From assembly GCA_030524135.1 (NCBI GenBank), contig JAUNHA010000014.1, positions 1-51,617 on the forward strand: 51,617 nt of DNA. The letters are read 5' to 3'. The notes below the pieces were generated by a model. The model saw nothing but the letters and a program-made list of their open reading frames with translations. It was not told the DNA's origin and did no database searches. The position numbers and the translations under genes are program-made. Numbering within the stretch: the stretch's first letter is position 1; every line of letters begins with the position of its first letter. Source of the stretch: Eubacteriales bacterium. GTDB lineage: Bacteria; Bacillota; Clostridia; Lachnospirales; Lachnospiraceae. Below, piece by piece: positions 23,988 through 32,205 of this stretch.

Positions 23988-25244
23988 TTACTGAAAAACA
24001 GCATTTGCAGTATCAATGGGCTGCTCACAGCGGTTATCAATATCCGTTAAATTGTGAGTAAAGACACTGTCGCTGAAATCAAGGCGGACATCCGTGGGGA
24101 CATTCTCCAGAAGGACTGCAGTTTCATTGTTTGTAAATTCATTTTCCGTAAAACGCTCATCGCTCGGAGAACCGTCTACCGCATTAAAGTGAAGACCGGT
24201 TATGTTATTTTCAAATACACAGTTCGTTGCGTTGACCCAGGTTGCTCCGGTGCCGAATGCAAGGATGCCTGTTTTCAGGTTCAGGAAGCGGCAGCCCTTT
24301 GCCCATGCCCGGTTGGAAACGGAAAGTCCAATTCCGCTGCCGTCTCCGATGAAATCAATGTCATTGAAATAGGTGATCCAGGTTCGTTTATAAAACGGAC
24401 GCATCTGAATGCCTGCGGTGAAGACAGGACGCTGCCCGTCTTTTTCAAGACCATAGAAATTAAACGGCCGGTCATGGATGACGATCGTATCCGTATAGGT
24501 AACAGGCGGAAGATAGATGTTTACGATATCGTCGATATCACGTTCTTCCGCCAGCTTGTCAATAAACGCCTGAAGTGCGGCGGCATCAGACAGATCCGCG
24601 TTTTCAGAGCTGTAATTGAAAATTGGACGGAAGGTGATGTAAAAATTCATGCGAAGCCGGATAATATCTCCGTTTTCCATCTCGAGAGTCCAGATGATCT
24701 GCGACTGTTCAGGACTTTGACGGAAAAAATCGATCAGACTGATCTGTGCCGCCTCAGGATAGCCGTCATTCTGCAATGGATCGCTGCAGTTGATCGGTGT
24801 TTCGCTTTCCGGCTGATCGATGCGGACACTTGAGCGCTTTACCTTCTTCATAAAGATGCCGGATGCATCCGCGCCGGTATCCTTATGATTGATATAGAGC
24901 CGCACCGGAAACCGGTAGCGTTCCTCATCCCCATAGGATTGACGGGTTTCGCTCATGACCTGATAACGGTCATTGCTTACATTCATGATGACCTGATAGG
25001 TTCCATCGCTGTCGGTATAGGTGACTTCGCTCATGGAATCATAGGTTTTCGGGCGCGTGTAAATGTAAATACAGATGCCGGCGAGCAAAATAAGAAGGCA
25101 GAAGAGCAGGGCGCGGCGGATTTTGACCGGAATGCGCTTCGGCGGTTTAAGCTCGCTGCGTGAAGAGACTGGTTTGGCACAATGCGGGCAGAAGGATGCT
25201 TCCTTTGGAAGCGGATTGCCGCAGTGCGGACATTTATGGTCCAT
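23988..25244 (-). CDS. zinc-ribbon membrane protein with extracellular beta-helix domain
   Basis: A 418-residue protein with one membrane helix. Residues 4-25 are a zinc ribbon with two CxxC pairs (CPHCG and CPHCA). A basic linker leads to the helix at about 44-62 (LLFCLLILLAGICIYIY). Outside, residues 70-220 are a beta-rich domain, and from about 225 on comes a right-handed parallel beta-helix of the pectate-lyase/NosD type (FNFYGLEKDG, then GIGLSVSNRAWAKGC, and NCVFENNITGLHFN), normally for binding carbohydrates or acting as a spacer. It lies 88 bases downstream of the kinase gene on the same strand and may be its membrane partner. Ligand unknown. Confidence 0.75.
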   Translation of the reverse strand: MDHKCPHCGNPLPKEASFCPHCAKPVSSRSELKPPKRIPVKIRRALLFCLLILLAGICIYIYTRPKTYDSMSEVTYTDSDGTYQVIMNVSNDRYQVMSETRQSYGDEERYRFPVRLYINHKDTGADASGIFMKKVKRSSVRIDQPESETPINCSDPLQNDGYPEAAQISLIDFFRQSPEQSQIIWTLEMENGDIIRLRMNFYITFRPIFNYSSENADLSDAAALQAFIDKLAEERDIDDIVNIYLPPVTYTDTIVIHDRPFNFYGLEKDGQRPVFTAGIQMRPFYKRTWITYFNDIDFIGDGSGIGLSVSNRAWAKGCRFLNLKTGILAFGTGATWVNATNCVFENNITGLHFNAVDGSPSDERFTENEFTNNETAVLLENVPTDVRLDFSDSVFTHNLTDIDNRCEQPIDTANAVFQ

Positions 25245-25332
25245 ATAAAACTCCTTAAACTAGTTTTTGATTTCGGTCTTTTCAGAGCTCATTTTGAATT
25301 CATTCGGATTTATGCAGAATTCAGCCTGAAGA

Positions 25333-26043
25333 TCAGAGTTCGTCCAGAAGATGAAGTACGGTTTTATAGCGCTTTGCCGGATTGACCTGCGTACAGCGGG
25401 TGACAATGCGGCCAAACCGGCCGTCGGCAAGCCTTCGTGACGGGTGTTCTCCGGTAAGCATGACGTTGATAACGATCCCGAGCGCGTAGATATCAGAACG
25501 GGCATCAGACTGGGAGAGGCCGTACTGCTCCGGAGCGGCATAGCCGGTGGTCCCGAGAATCTGTGTATCGCCGCCGCAGTCCGGTTTATGCAGTCTGGCA
25601 GCGTCAAAATCAATAAGTACGGCATCGGAGCCGCGCAAAATGATATTTTCCGGCTTCACATCGCGGTGTACGGCGCCGGCCTGGTGCAGGCCCCACAGTC
25701 CGCTGCACAAGCCTCTTACGATCTGACGGGTCTCCTCCTGCGTAAACAAAGCGCCTTTCAGCATATCCCCCATATTGTCGCCGCGGATATATTCCTCGAG
25801 AACGAGATTCTGATCTCCATCCGCCGCTACCTCGTAGATCTCGGGAAGATTTCTGCAGGTGCAGTTCAAAAGCCTGCGGCAGACTTCCGCGTTTCCGCAA
25901 AAAGAGCGCAGAACAAATTTTTTCTCCGAGGCGCGGTGCTTTATCAGCTCCACGGTTCCCCGGTCACTTTTTTTCATCAGCCGTATCGGCTCAAATTCTG
26001 TTTGAAGCGCTTCTTTCAGCCATGTATAATAAATGAAGATCAC
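25333..26043 (-). CDS. divergent Hanks-type Ser/Thr kinase without membrane segment
   Basis: A 236-residue protein that is just a kinase domain. The C-lobe is well kept: HRDVKPEN with catalytic Asp128, IDFDAA with metal-binding Asp145 in place where DFG is usual, GYAAPEQ, and DARSDIYALG. The N-lobe is odd: the Gly-rich loop is reduced to DRGTVE and the ATP-binding Lys of VAIK is replaced by Arg46 (FVLRSF). It may be weakly active or a pseudokinase. It lacks the TM and PASTA parts of PknB. The start is uncertain: GTG at 26043 is almost touching its GAGG site, while the in-frame ATT at 26034 would have better spacing. Divergent from the HTH gene. Confidence 0.78.
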   Translation of the reverse strand: MIFIYYTWLKEALQTEFEPIRLMKKSDRGTVELIKHRASEKKFVLRSFCGNAEVCRRLLNCTCRNLPEIYEVAADGDQNLVLEEYIRGDNMGDMLKGALFTQEETRQIVRGLCSGLWGLHQAGAVHRDVKPENIILRGSDAVLIDFDAARLHKPDCGGDTQILGTTGYAAPEQYGLSQSDARSDIYALGIVINVMLTGEHPSRRLADGRFGRIVTRCTQVNPAKRYKTVLHLLDEL

Positions 26044-26183
26044 CCCTCACCGCGACGTATTCATCGGTTATTTTAAGGCCTTTTTCCGCTAAAGTAAAGG
26101 GATAAGAGCCTTTGAACGGCTGCTGTCGTCTGATTTTTTTGATAATCTGCCTCTGAAACACAAAACACTATGCAGCGAGCATA

Positions 26184-26212
26184 TTGTATGCGGCAGGGAT
26201 GTTCTGTAAAAT
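26184..26212 (+). promoter_or_regulatory. promoter of the HTH regulator gene
   Basis: TTGTAT (26184-26189), 17 bases, TAAAAT (26207-26212). It lies in the 212-base divergent region between the kinase and the HTH gene; the opposite promoter is not clear to me. Confidence 0.5.
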
Positions 26213-26255
26213 ATTTTTATAAGTAAACGACAGCAGGAAAGCAGGGTGAAAAGGC

Positions 26256-26690
26256 ATGAGAATATTTGACGGAAAAGACACCAACAATCTGAAACAGGAG
26301 CTTATGACGGAGGCGGACATCGATTCCTATATCAAAAACAATGAGCGTTATTTTTCAGAGCGCAGCATTACGGATCTGCTGGCAGAGCTTTATGAGCGCC
26401 AGAACATTTCAAAAGCGGAACTTGCACGGCGCGCGGGCATGAGTGAGGTATATCTGCACCAGCTCTTTTCCGGCAGACGGAATCCTTCGAGGGATAAGCT
26501 CCTCTGCCTGTGCGTGGGGATGGGGCTTACGCTTGATGAGACACAAAAGCTTCTGAAGGAAGCAGCGTATGTACAGCTGTATCCAAGGATCAAACGGGAA
26601 GCCGTGATCTGCCATGGAATCATTCACCATACGCCGCTTGGTGAGATCAATGACAAGCTCTTTACGGAAAATGAAAAGACGCTTAGCTGA
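26256..26690 (+). CDS. XRE-like helix-turn-helix regulator
   Basis: A 144-residue protein. The HTH domain covers about 50-90 (ISKAELARRAGMSEVYLHQLFSGRRNPSRDKLL), close to the Cro/C1 type with the second helix SEVYLHQLF. An N-terminal helical part of 45 residues and a C-terminal tail with 'LKEAAYVQLYPRIKREAVI' surround it. HTH proteins of this layout often stand beside Ser/Thr kinase genes in lachnospiral genomes as far as I recall; here it is divergent from the kinase, so it could control that pair or be phosphorylated by it. That link is inference. Confidence 0.78.
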   Translation: MRIFDGKDTNNLKQELMTEADIDSYIKNNERYFSERSITDLLAELYERQNISKAELARRAGMSEVYLHQLFSGRRNPSRDKLLCLCVGMGLTLDETQKLLKEAAYVQLYPRIKREAVICHGIIHHTPLGEINDKLFTENEKTLS

Positions 26691-26709
26691 GCTTTTTCTC
26701 GAAATTCTG

Positions 26710-26738
26710 ATGACACGGCATGAAAATGCGGATATAAT
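26710..26738 (+). promoter_or_regulatory. promoter of ftsY
   Basis: ATGACA (26710-26715), 17 bases, exact TATAAT (26733-26738). It supplies ftsY, which is cut off from smc here. AAGGAG lies at 26760-26765. Confidence 0.55.
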
Positions 26739-26781
26739 AAACACATCATTTTGAGCAGAAGGAGTTTAACAGAGAGAAACT

Positions 26782-27693
26782 ATGGCTGGTTTTTTTGAAC
26801 GCTTAAAGGAAGGACTCACCAAGACCAGAGACAACCTCGTAAATGGTCTTGACAGCGTATTCGGGGATTATTCCCAGGTTGATGATGATTTTTTCGAGGA
26901 GCTTGAAGAACAGCTTGTTATGGCGGATATGGGTGTTCCCACAACGCAGAAGGTTCTGCAGGAGCTCAGAAATAAGATCCATGAACAGCACATTAAGGAG
27001 CCGCAGGCCTGCAGAAGCCTTTTGATCGAGAGCATCGCTGAGCAGATGAAGCCGGCTGAGGATGCGTATTCCTTTGAAAATGAAAAATCTGTCGTTCTTG
27101 TGATCGGCGTAAACGGCGTCGGAAAGACGACATCGATTGGAAAGCTCGCTTCAAATCTGAAGGCTTCCGGTAAAAAGGTGCTGCTCTGCGCTGCCGATAC
27201 CTTCCGCGCAGCCGCGATCGAGCAGCTTGAGGAGTGGGCAAAGCGCAGCGACGTTGATATCATCAGCCAGCATGAGGGATCGGATCCTGCATCCGTTGTA
27301 TATGATGCGATCGCCGCATTCAAAAAGCGCAATGCGGATATTCTGATCTGTGATACCGCGGGGCGGCTTCATAACAAGAAAAATCTGATGGACGAGCTTG
27401 GAAAGATCAACCGCATCATCGAGCGCGAGCTTCCCGGCGTGCACCGTGAGATCCTGCTTGTGCTTGACGGCACGACCGGACAGAACGCACTCATCCAGGC
27501 GAAGGAATTCCTGAATGTGACGGATGCGACCGGAATTATTCTTACGAAGATGGACGGCACTGCAAAGGGCGGCATCGCGGTAGCGATCTCGTCAGAGCTT
27601 TCTATTCCGGTTAAATATATCGGTGTGGGAGAGAAGGCGGAGGATCTGCAGAAATTTGATCCGGAAAGCTTTGTAAAGGCGCTGTTCGACTAG
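26782..27693 (+). CDS. ftsY: signal recognition particle receptor FtsY
   Basis: A 303-residue SRP GTPase that docks ribosome-SRP complexes at the membrane. The N domain (1-95) is followed by the G domain: G1 at 109-116 (GVNGVGKT), DTFRAAA, DTAGRL and TKMDGTAKGG. The long acidic A domain known from Escherichia coli is absent; the protein starts with a short amphipathic helix (AGFFERLKEGL), as in other Firmicutes. It follows the accessory block rather than smc and is followed by nudC after 9 bases. Confidence 0.96.
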   Translation: MAGFFERLKEGLTKTRDNLVNGLDSVFGDYSQVDDDFFEELEEQLVMADMGVPTTQKVLQELRNKIHEQHIKEPQACRSLLIESIAEQMKPAEDAYSFENEKSVVLVIGVNGVGKTTSIGKLASNLKASGKKVLLCAADTFRAAAIEQLEEWAKRSDVDIISQHEGSDPASVVYDAIAAFKKRNADILICDTAGRLHNKKNLMDELGKINRIIERELPGVHREILLVLDGTTGQNALIQAKEFLNVTDATGIILTKMDGTAKGGIAVAISSELSIPVKYIGVGEKAEDLQKFDPESFVKALFD

Positions 27694-27702
27694 GGAGACA
27701 TC

Positions 27703-28602
27703 ATGATACAGGATATTTTTCCGCACAAACTGAATAATCATTATGATCCGGATGCTGTTCCAAATGCGGACAGCATCATTTTATGTTTCACGGAGGAAGG
27801 CATACTCTGCAAACTGCCTTTGGAAACGGATGCAGAGGGTACTGAAAAGGAAGGGGCTGATACCGGAAAGACGGAAGATGCCTTCTTACTTCCACGCCTT
27901 CAGGAAATAACGGATTCCGGAGTTACGACCGCCGGAGATGACTTTCTTTATCTTTTTTCCATGGACCGGACCGGCTATTTTCTGTTCAGAAATGAGAATA
28001 TTCCAAATCTTCATGGTTTCAAAATTCATTCCCTGAGAGCACTCCGGGAGAAAGCCTCGGTGCCGGTGCATCTGATGTTTGCACTCTATACGGGGCGGCA
28101 GCTTGCAGCCTGGTATCGCAATAACCGTTACTGCGGGCGCTGCGGAGCGCTTACGGCGCCTGATGCAAAAGAGCGCGCGATCCGCTGTCAGGCATGCGGA
28201 CAGCTCGTTTATCCGCGCATCAATCCTGCGGTGATCGTCGGTGTTACGCATGAGGACAGGCTGCTTCTGACAAAATACCGCACCGGTTTTCCGCACTATG
28301 CGCTGGTTGCCGGATTTACGGAGATCGGAGAGACGCTCGAGGAAACGGTGGCGCGCGAAGTGATGGAGGAGACCGGCCTTAAGGTAAAAAACATCCGCTA
28401 TTACAAGTCCCAGCCCTGGGGCATCGCAGATGATCTGCTGGCAGGGTTTTACTGTGAAGCAGACGGCAGTACGGAGATCTGCATGGATTCCTCGGAGCTG
28501 AAGCTTGCAGAATGGAAGCGCCGGGAGGAAATTGAGCTGCAGCCTGATGACTACAGCCTGACAAATGAGATGATGCGTCGTTTTAAGGAGGGTTTAGGAT
28601 AA
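27703..28602 (+). CDS. nudC: NAD+ diphosphatase / NAD-cap hydrolase NudC
   Basis: A 299-residue Nudix enzyme that hydrolyses NADH or NAD+ to NMN and AMP and, in studied bacteria, removes NAD caps from RNA. The four-Cys zinc ribbon is at about 144-166 (YCGRCG and RCQACG). The Nudix box is GFTEIGETLEETVAREVMEE followed by TGL, and the NudC marker SQPW is present (YKSQPWGIADDLLAGF), although the usual PFPxS after it is changed to GIADD. It ends in a one-base overlap (TAATG) with the ClC gene. Confidence 0.9.
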   Translation: MIQDIFPHKLNNHYDPDAVPNADSIILCFTEEGILCKLPLETDAEGTEKEGADTGKTEDAFLLPRLQEITDSGVTTAGDDFLYLFSMDRTGYFLFRNENIPNLHGFKIHSLRALREKASVPVHLMFALYTGRQLAAWYRNNRYCGRCGALTAPDAKERAIRCQACGQLVYPRINPAVIVGVTHEDRLLLTKYRTGFPHYALVAGFTEIGETLEETVAREVMEETGLKVKNIRYYKSQPWGIADDLLAGFYCEADGSTEICMDSSELKLAEWKRREEIELQPDDYSLTNEMMRRFKEGLG

Positions 28603-29876
28603 TGGAAAAGTCCGGTTTTTGGCTTTCTCTCAGGCAGTCCAGAGAGGAATTCTATGACAACCTCGTCTTCTTTTTCAAATGGGCTGTATTTGCGTTGATC
28701 GCGGGCTTATGCGGCGGTGTGATCGGGGCGGCGTTTGTGAATCTGATCAAATGGGCGACACAGATGCGGATAAGTCATCCCTGGCTTTTATTCTGCATGC
28801 CGGCAGCCGGCATTCTCATCGTTTTTCTCCACGAGTGTTTTCATGAGAGAGGAAACCGCGGCACCAATCTCGTGCTGGAAGCGGTTACCGGAGATAAACC
28901 GGTAGACAGGCAGATCCCCGCGCTTATTTTTATTTCGACCGTATTGTCGCATCTTGTGGGCGCTTCAACGGGAAGAGAGGGTGCGGCGCTTCAGATAGGC
29001 GGAGGCCTCGGAGGATTCGTGGGACAGCTCCTTAATCTGGATGAAAAAGACCGGAAGGTTGCGGTCATGGCCGGAATGAGCGCTGTTTTTGCGGCTGTCT
29101 TTGGCACGCCCGTCGCAGCGGCTGTCTTTCCGATCGAGGTGATCTCCGTCGGGATCATGCATTTTTCAGCACTGGTTCCCTGTATTTTTTCAGCCTTTAT
29201 TGGATATTATGTATCTGTTTCCTTCGGAATCAGCTTTGAAAGCTTTACCGTTACACAGATTCCCGCGTTTTCAGTCAGCTCCGCGGCGCTCATCATACTG
29301 CTTGGACTTTTATGCGGACTGTGTTCGAAGGTGTTCTGTAAGCTCCTGCATCTTGCAAACCGGCTGTACAGCCGTTATACACCCAATTCCTATGTGCGCA
29401 TTCTTGCGGCTTCTGTTATCTTTATCGTGCTGACGCTCATTTCCGGTACCGATCTGTATGAGGGGACGAGCATGGCGATCATAGAACGCTCGCTTGCGGG
29501 AAGTATCGTATATGAAGCGTTCCTTTTAAAGATGATTTTTACCGCGATCGCGCTCGGCGGTAAATTTAAGGGCGGCGAGATCGTTCCCGTCTTCTGCGTC
29601 GGGGCCGCGCTCGGATGTACCTTTGGAAATCTTGTTGGATTCGCACCGTCCCTTTGCGCCGCCTGCGGGCTTGCGGGTCTGTTTGCCGGCGCCACGAACT
29701 GTCCGGTCTCGACACTTCTGATCGCGCTTGAAATGCTGAGTCCGGAGGCGATGCCTTACTACAGCCTTGCGATCGCTGCGGCGTTCCTGTTCTCCGGATA
29801 TACAAGCCTGTATTCCTCGCAGCGCATCCTGTATTCAAAGACCAGACCGCAGTTTATCAACCGGATGGCAGAGTAA
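28602..29876 (+). CDS. ClC-family chloride channel or anion/proton exchanger
   Basis: A 424-residue membrane protein with about ten hydrophobic segments. The gating glutamate motif is GREGA (usual GREGP), and near the end GGKFKGGEIVP takes the place of GGxFxP. The first selectivity motif GSGIP is not seen; the matching place reads GNRGTNL. This fits a Firmicutes subgroup of ClC proteins whose ion preference (chloride, fluoride or other) I cannot assign. It overlaps nudC by one base. Two bases after the stop codon region begins the ylxM promoter. Confidence 0.85.
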   Translation: MEKSGFWLSLRQSREEFYDNLVFFFKWAVFALIAGLCGGVIGAAFVNLIKWATQMRISHPWLLFCMPAAGILIVFLHECFHERGNRGTNLVLEAVTGDKPVDRQIPALIFISTVLSHLVGASTGREGAALQIGGGLGGFVGQLLNLDEKDRKVAVMAGMSAVFAAVFGTPVAAAVFPIEVISVGIMHFSALVPCIFSAFIGYYVSVSFGISFESFTVTQIPAFSVSSAALIILLGLLCGLCSKVFCKLLHLANRLYSRYTPNSYVRILAASVIFIVLTLISGTDLYEGTSMAIIERSLAGSIVYEAFLLKMIFTAIALGGKFKGGEIVPVFCVGAALGCTFGNLVGFAPSLCAACGLAGLFAGATNCPVSTLLIALEMLSPEAMPYYSLAIAAAFLFSGYTSLYSSQRILYSKTRPQFINRMAE

Positions 29877-29900
29877 TTGTGTGGTGTAAAGAAAAACTAC

Positions 29901-29929
29901 TTGACACCCCTGAACTTTCCCTATATAAT
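29901..29929 (+). promoter_or_regulatory. perfect-consensus promoter of ylxM-ffh, likely leaderless
   Basis: TTGACA (29901-29906), 17 bases, TATAAT (29924-29929). Transcription should start near 29936, four bases before the ylxM ATG at 29940. No Shine-Dalgarno site fits in that space. Confidence 0.8.
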
Positions 29930-29939
29930 AGCGCATGTT

Positions 29940-30188
29940 ATGGAGAAAATTGTACGTCAGGGCATGTTATTTGATTTATACGGGGATCTTCTGACAGAGC
30001 ATCAGAGGTCAGTGTACGGCGAGCTGGTAAACGACGATATGTCGCTTTCCGAGCTTGCAGAGCAGTATGGAATCAGCCGTCAGGGCGTCCACGATCTGAT
30101 CCGCCGTTGTGATAAGATACTCGAGGGCTACGAAGCAAAGCTTCATCTTTTGGAGCAGAAGCTTGCAAAGGAAGAGGAAGCGAAATAA
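29940..30188 (+). CDS. ylxM: YlxM/p13 family HTH protein, SRP accessory
   Basis: An 82-residue helix-turn-helix protein of the UPF0122 family encoded next to ffh in Firmicutes. In streptococci YlxM binds the SRP and tunes its activity. The sequence MEKIVRQGMLFDLYGDLLTEHQ followed by LSELAEQYGISRQGVHDLIRR matches family members from their first residues, so I choose the ATG at 29940 over the in-frame ATG at 29877, which lies upstream of the promoter. This start makes the mRNA practically leaderless. ffh follows after 3 bases. Confidence 0.88.
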   Translation: MEKIVRQGMLFDLYGDLLTEHQRSVYGELVNDDMSLSELAEQYGISRQGVHDLIRRCDKILEGYEAKLHLLEQKLAKEEEAK

Positions 30189-30191
30189 TCT

Positions 30192-31568
30192 ATGGCATTT
30201 GAGAATTTATCCGAAAAACTGCAGAATATCTTTAAAAATCTCCGCGGCAAGGGAAAGCTTTCCGAGGAGGATGTAAAGGCAGCGCTCAAGGAAGTCAAGC
30301 TTGCGCTTCTGGAGGCGGACGTAAACTTTAAGATCGTCAAGAAGTTCATAAAGGATACGGAAGCAAGGGCGATCGGCGAGGAGGTCATGCAGAGCCTGAC
30401 CCCCGCCCAGATGGTGATCAAGATCGTAAACGAGGAGCTCGTAAAGCTCATGGGCGGAGAGCCTGCGGAGCTTAAGCTTAAGCCTGCGGACGAGCTTACC
30501 ATCATCATGATGGCAGGTCTGCAGGGTGCAGGAAAGACGACGACTGCGGCGAAGCTCGGCGCCAAATTCAAGGCAAAGGGCAGAAAAGTTCTTTTGGTTG
30601 CGGGAGATATCTATCGCCCGGCTGCCATTAAGCAGCTTCAGGTAAACGGTGAAAAGCTGGGACTTGAGGTGTTTGCGCCGGGGGCTGATATAAAGCCTCC
30701 CGAGATCGCAAAGCAGGCGGTCGCCTATGCGAAGGACCATTCCTTTAATGTCGTGATTCTTGATACCGCCGGACGTCTCCACATCGACGAGGATATGATG
30801 CAGGAGCTTGAGGACATCAAGGCTTCGGTTCCGGTCGATGTGACGGTGCTGACAGTGGATGCAATGACCGGACAGGACGCAGTCAATGTAGCGACCATGT
30901 TCTCGGAAAAGGTCGGGATCGACGGCATCATCATCACAAAGCTTGACGGCGATACAAGAGGCGGTGCGGCCCTTTCCATCCGTGCAGTAACAGAAAAACC
31001 GATCTACTATGCCGGCATGGGAGAAAAGCTTTCTGATCTTCAGGAGTTTTATCCGGACCGTATGGCATCGCGTATTCTCGGAATGGGAGATATCTTATCC
31101 CTGATCGAGAAGGCGCAGTCCGAAATGAACCTGGAAAAGCAGAAGGAAACGGCCAGAAATCTTCGCAAGGGAGAGTTCAACTACGACGACTTCCTTGATC
31201 AGATGCATCAGATGAAAAAGCTTGGCGGACTTTCCGCGATCATGAGCATGATGCCCGGAATGAACGGCATCAGCACGGATGCGCTGGATGAGAGCCAGAT
31301 GGACCGCGTGGAAGCGATCATTCTCAGCATGACAAAGGCGGAGCGGCAGAATCCGAAGCTTATGAACCCTTCGAGAAAGCAGCGCATCGCAAAGGGATCC
31401 GGCACGGATATTTCCGAGGTGAACCGGATCATCAAGCAGTTCGAACAGATGCAGAAAATGATGAAGCAGATGGGCGGCATGATGGGCAGGAAGGGAAAAG
31501 GCGGCTTTGGCGGCCTCGGCGGTCTTGCCGGAGGAAATCCGTTCAAAGGGCTTAAGCTTCCGTTTTAA
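30192..31568 (+). CDS. ffh: signal recognition particle protein Ffh
   Basis: A 458-residue SRP54 homologue that binds signal peptides and 4.5S/6S RNA and pairs with FtsY. The N and G domains show GLQGAGKTTTAAKL, DIYRPAAIKQL, DTAGRLHIDE and TKLDGDTRGG. The M domain from about 300 on is Met-rich (MSMMPGMNG, then EQMQKMMKQMGGMMG), ending in a Gly-Phe-rich tail. SRP RNA itself is not encoded in the window as far as I can see. Confidence 0.97.
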   Translation: MAFENLSEKLQNIFKNLRGKGKLSEEDVKAALKEVKLALLEADVNFKIVKKFIKDTEARAIGEEVMQSLTPAQMVIKIVNEELVKLMGGEPAELKLKPADELTIIMMAGLQGAGKTTTAAKLGAKFKAKGRKVLLVAGDIYRPAAIKQLQVNGEKLGLEVFAPGADIKPPEIAKQAVAYAKDHSFNVVILDTAGRLHIDEDMMQELEDIKASVPVDVTVLTVDAMTGQDAVNVATMFSEKVGIDGIIITKLDGDTRGGAALSIRAVTEKPIYYAGMGEKLSDLQEFYPDRMASRILGMGDILSLIEKAQSEMNLEKQKETARNLRKGEFNYDDFLDQMHQMKKLGGLSAIMSMMPGMNGISTDALDESQMDRVEAIILSMTKAERQNPKLMNPSRKQRIAKGSGTDISEVNRIIKQFEQMQKMMKQMGGMMGRKGKGGFGGLGGLAGGNPFKGLKLPF

Positions 31569-31669
31569 AGGCAGGGCGTTCCCCCCGCAGCATGAATAAG
31601 CGAATATAGAAGCCGCAGGCTTTTATAGAATATATTACAAACATTTTTTGATTTAAGGAGAGAAAGAGC

Positions 31670-31915
31670 ATGTCAGTTAAGATCAGATTGAAGAGACTGG
31701 GACAGAAGAAGAGCCCGTTTTACAGAGTAGTAGTTGCGGATTCCCGTTCCCCGAGAAACGGACGTTTCATTGAGGAGATCGGCTACTATGATCCGAACCG
31801 TGAGCCGAGCGTGATCAAGATCGACGCTGAGGCAGCAAAGAAGTGGCTTTCCACCGGAGCACAGCCGACTGAGACCGTAGCAAAGCTTTTAAAGATCGCA
31901 GGTATTTCCAAGTAA
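31670..31915 (+). CDS. rpsP: 30S ribosomal protein S16
   Basis: An 81-residue ribosomal protein. It begins [31 protein letters not shown] (family-typical, split by few differences) and has the GYYDPNREP motif. Ribosome site AAGGAGAG. In the 100 bases before it, AAGCC-GCA-GGCTT followed by TTAT is a weak terminator of ffh. It starts the rpsP-khpA-rimM-trmD cluster. Confidence 0.97.
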   Translation: MSVKIRLKRLGQKKSPFYRVVVADSRSPRNGRFIEEIGYYDPNREPSVIKIDAEAAKKWLSTGAQPTETVAKLLKIAGISK

Positions 31916-31944
31916 GATAATTTTCAGAGAATACGAGGTGGCTT

Positions 31945-32175
31945 ATGAGAGAATTGCTCGAAGTAATGGCAAAGTCACTGGTTGATTATCCGGATGAGGT
32001 AGAGGTAACCGAAACACAGAAAGAGGACCTTCTGGTGCTCAAGCTTCGCGTTGCCCAGTCCGATATGGGTAAAGTGATTGGGAAATCGGGACGCATCGCA
32101 AAAGCCCTGAGACAGGTGCTCAGTGCGGCGGCATCCAGAGAAAAAACCAAGGTGGTCGTGGACATCGATGACTGA
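31945..32175 (+). CDS. khpA: KH-domain RNA-binding protein KhpA
   Basis: A 76-residue type II KH protein (YlqC). The RNA-binding GxxG loop is GKSG in KVIGKSGRIAKALRQVL. KhpA with KhpB affects RNA levels and cell elongation in Gram-positive cocci. Location between rpsP and rimM is the usual one. Behind an ACGAGG ribosome site. Confidence 0.94.
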   Translation: MRELLEVMAKSLVDYPDEVEVTETQKEDLLVLKLRVAQSDMGKVIGKSGRIAKALRQVLSAAASREKTKVVVDIDD

Positions 32176-32205
32176 TGTATGCGGCTTCCGTGATGGGGAC
32201 GATAA

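Noticed and set aside
24054-24833. 259-codon plus-strand frame opposite the beta-helix gene
   Set aside because: The minus-strand frame has a zinc ribbon, membrane helix and fold signatures; the plus-strand frame has none.
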